This document shows positions 7,227 through 14,828 of a stretch of DNA of 64,000 nt, one piece after another. The notes beneath the pieces are model-generated. The model ran no database searches, had not been told where the DNA came from, and worked only from the letters and a program-made list of their open reading frames with translations. This DNA comes from Salidesulfovibrio onnuriiensis. GTDB lineage: Bacteria; Desulfobacterota; Desulfovibrionia; Desulfovibrionales; Desulfovibrionaceae. Numbering within the stretch: position 1 is the first letter of the stretch; every line of letters starts with the position of its first letter. The stretch spans positions 1,719,001 to 1,783,000 of the forward strand of contig NZ_CP040751.1 of the NCBI RefSeq assembly GCF_008001235.1, read 5' to 3'. The position numbers were made by a program, and so were the translations under genes.

Positions 7227-8576
7227 TTACTGGAAGAGTTTGCAGATGTTGTCCTTCTTGAGGATATCCATGCACAGGCTGTTGCCGTCGGCGATTGTCT
7301 GCTCCAGATCGATGCTTGTCAATTTTCTTTCGCGCATGAGCACGCGGCCGTCCACCAGGGTGTGGGTCACGTCCTGTGCCGTGGCCGTATAGACCAGCTG
7401 GGAGACCGGGTCCCGGTCGCAGTTCGGGGTGGCGTGGATCTTGTTCAGGTCCACGATGGCCAGGTCGGCCTTCTTGCCCGGTTCGATGCTGCCCAGTTCG
7501 TCTTCCATGTGCAGGGCCCGCGCGCCGCCCAGCGTGGCCAGCTCGAGGACCATGTCCGCGGGCATTGCCGTGGGCGAAAGCAGACGCACCTTCTGGAGGA
7601 GGGCTGCATGACGCATCTCCCGGAACATGTCAAGATTGTTGTTGCACGGCGCGCCGTCCGCCCCGATGGAGACGCTCGCGCCCATGGCCAGCAGCTCGGG
7701 GATCTCGGCGATGCCCGAGGCCAGCTTCATGTTGCAGCTCGGGCAGTGGGCCACGCGGATGCCCTTGTCCGCGATGATGCGCTTTTCCTCCTCGTCCAGC
7801 CAGATGCAGTGGGCCAGGACCAGCTTGTCATGGGCCATGCCGATCTTGTCCAGGTAGAGGATGTTGCGCATGCCGCGCTCCTGCTCCACCAGGGCGATCT
7901 CGCCCCGGTTTTCCGAGGCATGGGTGTGGATCATCACGCCGTGGTGATCCGACATTTCCTGTACCTTGAGCATGAGCTTTTCGGTGCAGGAAACCACGAA
8001 GCGCGGGGCAAAGGCGTACTTGATGCGGCCGTTGGCGGACTCATGCCACTTTTCCAGGGCGGCCACGGATTCGCGCAGGGAGGACTGCGTATCCTCCATG
8101 AGTCCTGCGGGAACCTCGTCCCCGTGGTCCATCATGCACTTGCCCAGGAAGGCGCGGAAACCCGTGTCGCGCACGGTTTCGGCAATGGCGTCGAAGTGGT
8201 TCACGGTGCCCATGTCCAGGATGCAGGTGGTGCCGCCCATGAGCATCTCGGCGATGCCGATGCGGGCGGAGATGGCGTTGGTCTCGAAGGCGTGCGCCGC
8301 CTCCAGGGGCCAGATGCGCATTTTGAGCCAGTCCATGAGCTCCAGGTCGTCGGCCAGGCCCCGGAACAGGGTCTGGGTCAGGTGGATGTGGGTCTGGATC
8401 AGGCCGGGGATGACGATGCGCCCGGTCGCGTCGATGACTTCGTCCGCGTCGTGGGCCAGGCCCGGGCCTATCTCCCGGATGCGGTCGTTCTCCACGTAGA
8501 TGTCTGTTTCGCGGAGTATTTCGCGGCCCGGGTTCATGGTCACCACCGTGCCGTTCTTGATCAGAATGCTTGTCAT
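7227..8576 (-). CDS. Amidohydrolase-family purine-type deaminase
   Basis: 449 residues, a metal-dependent aminohydrolase of the SsnA/MtaD/AtzA/guanine-deaminase branch. The metal ligands visible are HIH at residues 63-65 (IQTHIHLTQTLFRG), HTHASENRGE in the middle, LAHCIWLDEEE, and the Asp in SIGADGAPCNNNLDMF. Candidate substrates are guanine, 8-oxoguanine or 5'-deoxyadenosine/methylthioadenosine; the sequence alone does not decide. Its position between a guanine/hypoxanthine-type permease and XdhC/YqeC favours a purine base (guanine to xanthine). It is distinct from SsnA at 27515-28798. Confidence 0.8.
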   Translation of the reverse strand: MTSILIKNGTVVTMNPGREILRETDIYVENDRIREIGPGLAHDADEVIDATGRIVIPGLIQTHIHLTQTLFRGLADDLELMDWLKMRIWPLEAAHAFETNAISARIGIAEMLMGGTTCILDMGTVNHFDAIAETVRDTGFRAFLGKCMMDHGDEVPAGLMEDTQSSLRESVAALEKWHESANGRIKYAFAPRFVVSCTEKLMLKVQEMSDHHGVMIHTHASENRGEIALVEQERGMRNILYLDKIGMAHDKLVLAHCIWLDEEEKRIIADKGIRVAHCPSCNMKLASGIAEIPELLAMGASVSIGADGAPCNNNLDMFREMRHAALLQKVRLLSPTAMPADMVLELATLGGARALHMEDELGSIEPGKKADLAIVDLNKIHATPNCDRDPVSQLVYTATAQDVTHTLVDGRVLMRERKLTSIDLEQTIADGNSLCMDILKKDNICKLFQ

Positions 8577-8595
8577 AGTCTCTTTCTCGTGAAAT

Positions 8596-8626
8596 CGGCT
8601 CCGCCTCCTGAGCGGAGACGGAGCCG
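8596..8626 (-). other. Strong hairpin between the guanine-type permease and the deaminase
   Basis: CGGCTCCG pairs with CGGAGCCG and the inner arms continue as CTCC/GGAG, about 13 bp in all. On the - strand only ATTT follows, so it is more likely a read-through attenuator or RNA-stability element than a full terminator. Confidence 0.6.
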
Positions 8627-8650
8627 TTGTTGTATCCGTTTCCTTCCGGT

Positions 8651-9967
8651 CTAGTGCATCATGAACTTACCAATGAACAGGACGAACAGGAAGTAGGCAA
8701 GCACCGGAATTTCCTTCTGGCGTCCGGTCAGCAGCTTGAGCAGCACGTAGGACATCATGCCGAAGACGATGCCTTCGGCGATGGAGAAGGTGAACGGCAT
8801 CATGACGATGGTCAGGAAGGCCGGGATGGAGTCGGTGTATTCTTCCAGGTCGATGTTCTTGATGGGGGTCATCATGAACAGGCCGACGATGATCAGGGTC
8901 GGTGCGGTGGCGGCGCCCGGGATCAGCAGGAACAGGGGAGCCACGAACAGGGCCAGGCCGAAAAGGATGGCCACGGTCAGGGCGGTCAGGCCGGTGCGGC
9001 CGCCTTCGGCCACGCCCGCCGCGGATTCCACGTAGGTGGTCACGGTGGAGGTGCCCATCAGTGCGCCGAGGGTGGTGCCGATGGCGTCTGCGAACAGGGC
9101 CTGCTTGGCGCGGGGCACGCAGCCGTTCTCATCCAGCATGCAGGCCTTGGAGGCCACGCCCACCAGGGTGCCCACGGTATCGAACATGTCCACGAACAGG
9201 AAGGTCATCAGGACCAGGGCCATGTCGAAGGTGAAGATCTGGTGGAAGTCCAGCTGGAACAGGATCGGGGACATGTCGGGCATCTTGAACATGGCGGACA
9301 TGTCGAAGTGGGCCAGGTCGGTGACGCCGCAGAAGATGCCGATGACCGTGGAGGCCAGGATGCCGAAGAGCAGTGCGCCCTTGACCTTCTTGGCGATGAG
9401 GATGCCGGTGATGATCAGGCCGGACACGCACACCAGGGCCGGGCCGGAAATCATGTTGCCCAGGGTCACCAGGGTGGCGGGATGGGAGACCACGATGCCC
9501 GCATTTTTGAAGCCGATGAACGCGATGAACAATCCGATACCGGCCGAGATTGCGTGCTTGATGGGCAGCGGGATGCAGTTGACGATGGCCTCACGCAGGT
9601 TGGTGGCGGTCAGGATCAGGAAGATGATACCTTCCAGGAAGACCGCGGTGAGGGCGAACTGCCACGTGTAGCCCATGACCTGCACGACGGTGAAGGCGAA
9701 GAAGGCGTTGAGGCCCATGCCCGGAGCAAGGGCGAACGGCATGTTGGCCGCAAAGGCCATGAACAGGGTGGCGATGAAGGCGGAAAGGGCGGTGGCCCCG
9801 AAGACCGCTGCCGGATCCATGCCCGCTGCGGACAGGATTCCCGGGTTGACGGCCAGGATGTAGGCCATGGTCATGAATGTGGTCACGCCCGCGGTCATTT
9901 CCGTTTTGGGGTTCGTGCCGCATTTTGACAGGTTGAACCGTTTTTCCAAAAAGTCTTGGACAGACAT
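8651..9967 (-). CDS. NCS2-family guanine/hypoxanthine-type permease (AzgA branch)
   Basis: About 438 residues with 12 to 14 hydrophobic segments, an inner-membrane proton-coupled purine importer. AzgA-type hallmarks are the N-terminal TEMTAGVTTFMTMAYILAVN and the loop APGMGLNAFFAFTVV. Two adjacent ATGs exist (9970 and 9967). AAGGAG lies 4 bases before the first and 7 before the second, so the second is preferred. It is followed by the deaminase and maturation genes, consistent with guanine or hypoxanthine import feeding deamination and hydroxylation. Its 130-nt leader carries two hairpins. Substrate is inferred from the family branch. Confidence 0.9.
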   Translation of the reverse strand: MSVQDFLEKRFNLSKCGTNPKTEMTAGVTTFMTMAYILAVNPGILSAAGMDPAAVFGATALSAFIATLFMAFAANMPFALAPGMGLNAFFAFTVVQVMGYTWQFALTAVFLEGIIFLILTATNLREAIVNCIPLPIKHAISAGIGLFIAFIGFKNAGIVVSHPATLVTLGNMISGPALVCVSGLIITGILIAKKVKGALLFGILASTVIGIFCGVTDLAHFDMSAMFKMPDMSPILFQLDFHQIFTFDMALVLMTFLFVDMFDTVGTLVGVASKACMLDENGCVPRAKQALFADAIGTTLGALMGTSTVTTYVESAAGVAEGGRTGLTALTVAILFGLALFVAPLFLLIPGAATAPTLIIVGLFMMTPIKNIDLEEYTDSIPAFLTIVMMPFTFSIAEGIVFGMMSYVLLKLLTGRQKEIPVLAYFLFVLFIGKFMMH

Positions 9968-10002
9968 CATACATCTCCTTATAGGATAGTCGTACTTTTA
10001 CC

Positions 10003-10040
10003 GGTTCGGACAACTTCCTCACCCGTTAGTCTTCCGAACC
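10003..10040 (-). promoter_or_regulatory. Hairpin in the leader of the guanine-type permease gene
   Basis: GGTTCGGA (10003-10010) and TCCGAACC (10033-10040) form an 8-bp stem with a 22-nt loop on the - strand transcript. GTAC tetramers on both sides could extend it. It lies about 35 nt upstream of the start codon. It matches no riboswitch I recognise. Confidence 0.45.
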
Positions 10041-10053
10041 GTACCTCACCGTT

Positions 10054-10079
10054 CCCCTGCCGGATTCGCCCGGCAGGGG
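10054..10079. other. Perfect 10-bp hairpin after the first NAT permease gene
   Basis: CCCCTGCCGG (10054-10063) pairs with CCGGCAGGGG (10070-10079). It follows the permease stop codon by about 20 bases on the - strand, but the bases after it there are not T-rich (a TTCTTCTT run lies on the + strand side). Either a weak terminator or a 3'-end stabiliser. Confidence 0.5.
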
Positions 10080-10097
10080 TTCTTCTTGTCGCTATGG

Positions 10098-11504
10098 TTA
10101 TGCGTCTTCGCAGACGGCTTCCATTTCGTGGTGTTCCACGTCGTCCACGTCCATGGGCAGCACCAGGTTGGCGATGATGGCCGTGAACCCGCCGGTGGTG
10201 ATGGCGGAGCCGAAGATGGTCTGGGCGAACGCGGGCAGCTGCTTGACGATGTCCGGCGCGAAGACCACGCCCAGGCCCGTGCCGAAGGACAGGGCCATGA
10301 TGAGCATGGCGCGCCTGGTGATGGCCTGGGAAGCCATGATCTTGACGCCCGCTGCGGCCACAGAACCGAACAGGATCAGGGTCGCCCCGCCCAGCACGGG
10401 CTTGGGTATCAGGGAGAAGATACCGCCCACGATGGGGAAGATGCCCACCAGCACCAGGAGGCCCGCGATGTAGAAGCCCACATAGCGGCTGGCCACGCCC
10501 GTGAGCTGGATGACGCCGTTGTTCTGGCTGAAGGTGGTGTTGGGGAAGGTGTTGAACACGGCTGCCAGGGCGGAGTTGAAGCCGTCCGCCAGCACGCCGC
10601 CGGAAATGGTCTTGATGTATTCGGGGCCCTTGACCGGCTTGTTGGAAAGCATGGCCGTGGCGGTCAGGTCGCCGATGGATTCCACTATGGTGATGATGTA
10701 CAGGAAGGCCATGAGTATGAATCCGCTCCAGTCAAAGCCGATGCCGTACTTGAAGGGCATGGGGATGGACACCATCTGGACCTTTTCCAGCTGGGAGAAG
10801 TTCACGTCGCCCATGGCGGCGGAAATGGCGTAGCCCACCAGCAGGCCGATGGCCACGGAGCTGATGCGCACGAAGGGCCGCTTGCTGCGGTTCAGGACCA
10901 CGATGATGGCCAGGACCAGGCCGCCCAGGCACAGGTTCTTGATGGAGCCGAAGGAGCCGTCGCCCATGGCGGCGAATCCTCCGCCGAAGTCGATGATGCC
11001 CACCTTGATCAGGGAGAGCCCGATCATGGTCACGACGATGCCGCTGACCAGGGGCGGGAAGACCTTGCGCAGCATGGGCAGGAAGCGGGAGCAGGTCATC
11101 TGGATGATCGAACCCACCAGGGCCACGCCGCAGATGGTGGCCACGGCTTCCTCGGGGCTGCCGCCCTTGCCGATGACGCCCATGCCGATGGAAATGATGG
11201 TGCTCAGGAACGCGAAGCTGGTGCCCTGGATGCTGAGCATCCCGGAACCGAGCGGGCCGAATTTCCTGGCCTGGATGAAGGTGGCCACGCCCGAGACAAA
11301 CAGCGCCATGCTGATCATGTACGCGCTCATCTGGGGAGACATGCCCAACGCACCACTGATGATGATGGGCGGTGTCATGATGCCGATGAACATGGCCAGG
11401 AAATGCTGCAGGGCAGCGAACAGCGCGTCCTTCATCGGCGGGTTGTCGTTCAAGCCGTATATCAGCTCGAACTCTTTGTAGTTACAACTGGACTCCTGAC
11501 TCAT
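10098..11504 (-). CDS. NCS2/NAT-family xanthine or urate permease 1
   Basis: 468 residues, about 14 hydrophobic segments, a nucleobase:cation symporter of the UacT/XanQ type. The NAT signature is intact (FSQNNGVIQLTGVASR), as are the PFKYGIGFDWSGF and ESIGDLTATAMLS motifs lining the substrate site. The start is ATG 11504 (MSQESS) with a GAGGAG ribosome-binding site; the upstream extension is not used. It is a close paralogue of the next gene (11862-13277), with near-identical start region and core. Whether each carries urate, xanthine or uracil cannot be read directly; the context favours urate/xanthine. Confidence 0.92.
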   Translation of the reverse strand: MSQESSCNYKEFELIYGLNDNPPMKDALFAALQHFLAMFIGIMTPPIIISGALGMSPQMSAYMISMALFVSGVATFIQARKFGPLGSGMLSIQGTSFAFLSTIISIGMGVIGKGGSPEEAVATICGVALVGSIIQMTCSRFLPMLRKVFPPLVSGIVVTMIGLSLIKVGIIDFGGGFAAMGDGSFGSIKNLCLGGLVLAIIVVLNRSKRPFVRISSVAIGLLVGYAISAAMGDVNFSQLEKVQMVSIPMPFKYGIGFDWSGFILMAFLYIITIVESIGDLTATAMLSNKPVKGPEYIKTISGGVLADGFNSALAAVFNTFPNTTFSQNNGVIQLTGVASRYVGFYIAGLLVLVGIFPIVGGIFSLIPKPVLGGATLILFGSVAAAGVKIMASQAITRRAMLIMALSFGTGLGVVFAPDIVKQLPAFAQTIFGSAITTGGFTAIIANLVLPMDVDDVEHHEMEAVCEDA

Positions 11505-11588
11505 TGACCTCTCCTCATTCAGATTGGAGGTTTCCGACCCTGACAAATCCTGGCTGTTTACAGGCACCTGAATATAAGGCGACTAATT

Positions 11589-11628
11589 ATCAAACCCTTC
11601 GCGTATGCAAGATACCTATTGGTTTGAT
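11589..11628 (-). promoter_or_regulatory. Spaced inverted repeat in the permease 1 leader, possible operator
   Basis: Perfect 8-bp arms ATCAAACC (11589-11596) and GGTTTGAT (11621-11628), 24 bases apart, on AT-richer sequence. Read on the - strand, GATAAT overlaps the downstream arm and could be a -10 hexamer. It may be a repressor site or an RNA stem. Confidence 0.35.
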
Positions 11629-11686
11629 GGGAGCGCTTTAAACAGGGTCCCCTGAAAATCATCCGACCAGAGCCGGTTTATGTATG

Positions 11687-11712
11687 CGACCCGGGTGTCC
11701 CTTCCCGAATCG
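11687..11712 (-). promoter_or_regulatory. Conserved leader hairpin, copy in front of permease 1
   Basis: On the transcript CGAUUCGGG pairs with CCCGGGUCG around the loop AAGGGACA. The permease 2 leader has CGGUUCGGG, AAGGGGACA and CCCGAAUCG. The two stems differ by compensating changes, and AAGGCCCG precedes both, so the RNA fold appears to be under selection. It lies about 185 nt before the start codon. Confidence 0.55.
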
Positions 11713-11782
11713 GGCCTTCACGCCGGCCACGCCGACGTCGACAGCTAGAGGTTATTCCGTTGTACTTTCAGGTTTTCAAAGA

Positions 11783-11814
11783 GCGTCCCGCGGATGTTCT
11801 GTCCCGCGGGGCGC
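11783..11814 (-). terminator. Hairpin after permease 2, probable weak terminator
   Basis: GCGTCCCGCGG (11783-11793) pairs with CCGCGGGGCGC (11804-11814) over 11 bp including one G-T pair, about 48 nt after the permease 2 stop. On the - strand it is followed by TCTTTG, a poor T tract. Confidence 0.5.
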
Positions 11815-11861
11815 CCGGACACTACATATCTTTTTCCACGGCCTCAATGGCTTCCATTTCC

Positions 11862-13277
11862 TCAGGACCGCTGGGCGATCCAGGCAGCCGTGAGGTCGAC
11901 CTGTTCCTCCTCTGCCGGAGCCTCGTCCGGCAACACCAGGTTGGCGATGATGGCGGTGAATCCGCCGATGCTGACCGGGGAGGAAAGGACCGTTTTCGGG
12001 AACGCCGGCAGGGCGTTCAGGATTTCCGGCGCAAAGGTCACGCCCAGCCCGGTGCCGAAGGACAGGGCCAGAATGAGCATGCGCCGCCGGGTCAGGGCCT
12101 CTGTCGCCACTATCTTGATGCCCGCGGCGGCCACGGATCCGAACAGGATCAGGGTTGCTCCGCCGAGCACGGGCTTGGGAATCAGGGAGAAGATTCCGCC
12201 CACAACGGGGAAGATGCCCACCAGCACCAGGATGCCCGCGATGTAGAAGCCCACATGGCGACTGGCCACCCCAGTGAGCTGGATGACGCCGTTGTTCTGG
12301 CTGAAGGTGGTGCACGGGAAAGTGTTGAAGGTGGCGGCCAGTGCACAGTTGACCCCATCCCCCAGCACTCCGCCGGAAATGGTCTTGATATATTCCGGAC
12401 CGTTGACCGGTTTGTTGGAGAGCATGGCCGTGGCCGTGAGGTCTCCGATGGATTCCACAATCTGGATGATATACAGGAAGCCGATGAGCACGAAGGCGCT
12501 CCAGTCGAAGCCGATGCCGTATTTGAAGGGCACCGGAATGGCGACCATGCTCAACTTGCCGATCTTGGAGAAATCCACAAGCCCCATCAGGGTGGCCGCC
12601 GCATAACCCACCAGCAGGCCGATGGCCACGGAGCTGATGCGCACGAAGGGGCGCTTGCTGCGGTTGAGCACGATGATCGTCACGAGCACGAACATGCCCA
12701 GCCCCAGGTTTTCCAGGGACCCGAAACTCCCGTCTTTCATGGAGCTGAATCCGCCGCCCAGGTCGATGATCCCGGTCTTGATGAGAGACAGGCCGATCAT
12801 GGTCACGACGATGCCGCTGACCAGCGGGGGAAAGACCTTCCGAAGAAAGGGCAGGATCCGGGAACAGGTCATCTGTATCAGGGTGCCCGCCAGGCAGACG
12901 CCGCAGATGGTGGCCACGGCCTTTTCGGGCGTGCCGCCGTTGTCGATGATGCCGGAACCTATGGCGATGATGGTGGTCAGAAAGGCGAAGCTGGTTCCCT
13001 GGATGCTGAGCATGCCGGAACCAACCGGGCCGAATTTCCTGGCCTGGATAAAGGTGGCCAGGCCGGAGACGAACAGCGCCATGCTGATCAGGTAGGCGCT
13101 CATTTCAAGGGACATTCCCAGCGTATTGCTGATGATGATGGTGGGCGTCATGATGCCCACGAACATGGCCAGGAAATGCTGCAGGGCAGCAAATACGGAT
13201 TGGGGCACAGGAGGCTTGTCGTTCAGCTCGTAGATGAGTTTGAACTTGGTGCTGGTGGAACTGGAATCCTGACTCAT
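11862..13277 (-). CDS. NCS2/NAT-family xanthine or urate permease 2
   Basis: 471 residues, a paralogue of the permease at 10098-11504 across its length. It keeps the NAT signature FSQNNGVIQLTGVASR, the motif PFKYGIGFDWSAF and ESIGDLTATAMLS. ATG 13277 (MSQDSS) is chosen because GAGGAGAGGTCAATG, identical to the start context of permease 1, precedes it; the long upstream extension runs back through the terminator and is rejected. It is the first gene after the xdhC terminator. Tandem near-duplicates suggest split substrate or affinity, for example urate versus xanthine. Confidence 0.92.
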   Translation of the reverse strand: MSQDSSSTSTKFKLIYELNDKPPVPQSVFAALQHFLAMFVGIMTPTIIISNTLGMSLEMSAYLISMALFVSGLATFIQARKFGPVGSGMLSIQGTSFAFLTTIIAIGSGIIDNGGTPEKAVATICGVCLAGTLIQMTCSRILPFLRKVFPPLVSGIVVTMIGLSLIKTGIIDLGGGFSSMKDGSFGSLENLGLGMFVLVTIIVLNRSKRPFVRISSVAIGLLVGYAAATLMGLVDFSKIGKLSMVAIPVPFKYGIGFDWSAFVLIGFLYIIQIVESIGDLTATAMLSNKPVNGPEYIKTISGGVLGDGVNCALAATFNTFPCTTFSQNNGVIQLTGVASRHVGFYIAGILVLVGIFPVVGGIFSLIPKPVLGGATLILFGSVAAAGIKIVATEALTRRRMLILALSFGTGLGVTFAPEILNALPAFPKTVLSSPVSIGGFTAIIANLVLPDEAPAEEEQVDLTAAWIAQRS

Positions 13278-13331
13278 TGACCTCTCCTCGAATCGATTGG
13301 AGGTTTGCCTTTTCCCGGCGAGGCCGGGTGT

Positions 13332-13416
13332 GGTGTCGATTCGGGTGTCCCCTTCCCGAACCGGGCCTTGTTCGCCGGGCGGGCCGGCGACACCGGCAAC
13401 GAAACCTATCGTTGCC
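13332..13416 (-). promoter_or_regulatory. Structured leader of permease 2 containing the conserved hairpin
   Basis: From 5' to 3' on the transcript there is a perfect 8-bp hairpin GGCAACGA/TCGTTGCC (13395-13416). A closing stem GGUGUCG (13394-13388) with CGACACC (13338-13332) encloses the conserved hairpin CGGUUCGGG-AAGGGGACA-CCCGAAUCG (13337-13363). The whole lies 55-140 nt before the start codon. A purine-responsive RNA is a reasonable guess, but it matches no riboswitch consensus I know. Confidence 0.5.
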
Positions 13417-13418
13417 TG

Positions 13419-13454
13419 AAAAACCGCTCCGCCGCCGCATGGAGGGCGGAGCGG
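13419..13454 (-). terminator. Rho-independent terminator of the ygeY-xdhC operon
   Basis: CCGCTCCGCC and GGCGGAGCGG form a 10-bp stem with an 11-nt loop. On the - strand five T follow immediately. It lies 8 bases after the stop codon of the xdhC-type gene and ends the 21-kb run of closely spaced genes. Confidence 0.9.
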
Positions 13455-13461
13455 CATGTTT

Positions 13462-13941
13462 CTATTCCTCCTCGGCCACCTCCACGACGCTTTCCACGGC
13501 CTTGACGATTGTCTCGTAGCCGGTGCAGCGGCACAGGTTCCCGGCATGGCCCTTGCGGATCTCCTCGCGGGTCACCTTGCGGCCCTTGTTGCGCTCCAGG
13601 AAGGAGGTGGTGGTCATGATCAGGCCCGGGGTGCAGAAGCCGCACTGCACGGCTCCGGCCTCCACATAGGCCTGCTGCACCGGGGAGAGCTTGCCGTTCT
13701 TGCATTCGCCCTCGGTGGTGCGCACCTTTTTGCCGTTGGCCCACATGGCCAGGAATATGCAGGAATCCACGGCCACGTCGTCCACAAGCACGGTGCACGC
13801 ACCGCATTCGCCCACGCCGCAGCCCTGCTTGACGCTGGTGAAGCCCTGTTCCCGCAGCACGTCGGCCAGGGATTTGCGGACATCCACGTCCAGGGTGAAT
13901 TCCTTGCCGTTGACAGTCAGATTGATGGTCTGTTTTTTCAT
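13462..13941 (-). CDS. xdhC: Xanthine-dehydrogenase-family iron-sulfur subunit
   Basis: 159 residues, normal length for the small subunit with two [2Fe-2S] clusters. The plant-ferredoxin-type cluster is held by Cys41, 46, 49 and 61 ([12 protein letters not shown]) and the second by Cys100, 103, 137 and 139 (QCGFCTPG and LCRCTGY). It passes electrons from the molybdenum site to FAD. Its ATG overlaps the end of xdhB by 4 bases, giving the order xdhA-xdhB-xdhC of a three-subunit enzyme. It is the last gene before the operon terminator. It may also serve XdhD, which has lost its own clusters. Confidence 0.95.
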   Translation of the reverse strand: MKKQTINLTVNGKEFTLDVDVRKSLADVLREQGFTSVKQGCGVGECGACTVLVDDVAVDSCIFLAMWANGKKVRTTEGECKNGKLSPVQQAYVEAGAVQCGFCTPGLIMTTTSFLERNKGRKVTREEIRKGHAGNLCRCTGYETIVKAVESVVEVAEEE

Positions 13942-14816
13942 TTGAAAGTTCCTCCGGCGCGTTCTGCGGCCTGACGGGTGACGCGCTGGGCCAGGGTCCG
14001 GATGACATGCAGCCGGAATTCCATGCTGGCGCGCCAGGATGTGCGCGGTTTGACGTCCGCCTCCACTGCCTGGGCGATCTCGGCCAGGGTCGCGGCGGTG
14101 AGCGGCTTGCCCTTGGCGGCCTGCTCGGCGGTGGCGCAGCGGATCGGGGTGGGCGCGGAGACCGTGTAGGCCAGGCGCAGTTCCGAGATGGTTTCGCCGT
14201 CGAGCTTCACGGCGGCCGCGCAGCCGATGGTGGCGATGTCCATGGCCTCGCGCATGGCGTATTTGTAGTAGCAGGCCCCGAAGTCCCTGTAGTTTTCCGG
14301 GCGCACGCGGAAATGCTTGAGCAGGTCGCCCGGCTTCAGGGAGACGCGGCCCGGTCCGGTGTGGAAGCCGATGATGGATTCCACGCGTTCACCCTCGGCG
14401 TTTTCGATGACCAGGTCCACCTCGTGGACCAGTGCGGCGCAGGCGCTGTCCGCGGAGACCGCGCCGTTGCAGATGTTGCCGCCCATGGTGCCCCGGTTGC
14501 GCACCTGGGGGCCGCCCACGGTGTTCACGGCCTCGCCGATGACCGGCACATGGGCGCGGACCACCTCGTGCTCGATGATGTTCGTGAAGGAGGCCAGGGC
14601 GCCGATGATGACGTTGCCTTGCTCGTCCATCCGGATCTCGCGCAGTTCGTCGAGGTTGTTGATGTCCACGAGGTTGCGGTAGTCGCCGTGGCCCTCGTGC
14701 AGCCGGATGAGCACGTCCGTGCCCCCGGCGATCACCCGCGCCTTCTCGTCCTCGGCCAGGGCCCGGACAGCGTCCTGGATGCTCTCGGCCATGTGATATT
14801 TTTCGATCGGAAACAT
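13938..14816 (-). CDS. xdhB: Xanthine-dehydrogenase-family FAD subunit
   Basis: 292 residues, CO-dehydrogenase-flavoprotein/XdhB fold. The FAD pyrophosphate motif is [12 protein letters not shown] (residues 28-39) and the second FAD motif is [18 protein letters not shown] (about 105-122). It transfers electrons from the Fe-S subunit to NAD+ or another acceptor. An AGAGGAG site precedes the ATG. It lies 12 bases after xdhA and overlaps xdhC by 4 bases. Intact. Confidence 0.94.
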   Translation of the reverse strand: MFPIEKYHMAESIQDAVRALAEDEKARVIAGGTDVLIRLHEGHGDYRNLVDINNLDELREIRMDEQGNVIIGALASFTNIIEHEVVRAHVPVIGEAVNTVGGPQVRNRGTMGGNICNGAVSADSACAALVHEVDLVIENAEGERVESIIGFHTGPGRVSLKPGDLLKHFRVRPENYRDFGACYYKYAMREAMDIATIGCAAAVKLDGETISELRLAYTVSAPTPIRCATAEQAAKGKPLTAATLAEIAQAVEADVKPRTSWRASMEFRLHVIRTLAQRVTRQAAERAGGTFK

Positions 14817-14828
14817 TTCCGTACTCCT

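Larger units (their letters stand above)
11505..11861 (-). other. Leader region of permease 1 (357 bases, no gene)
   Basis: No coding frame is supported. Three structures are visible: a 3'-end hairpin of the upstream permease gene (11783-11814); a hairpin whose loop and flanks also occur in front of permease 2 (11687-11712); and an inverted repeat ATCAAACC/GGTTTGAT (11589-11596 and 11621-11628). That repeat spans a GATAAT that could be a -10 box. No sigma-54 promoter was found. Confidence 0.5.

Noticed and set aside
11505-13461. Known purine or xanthine riboswitch in the permease leaders
   Set aside because: The three-way junction sequences of the purine riboswitch are missing, and I cannot confirm the xanthine class from memory. 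Only a conserved hairpin is claimed.
13278-13547. N-terminal extension of permease 2
   Set aside because: It runs through the rho-independent terminator of the upstream operon and into the xdhC gene; the MSQ start shared with permease 1 is correct.
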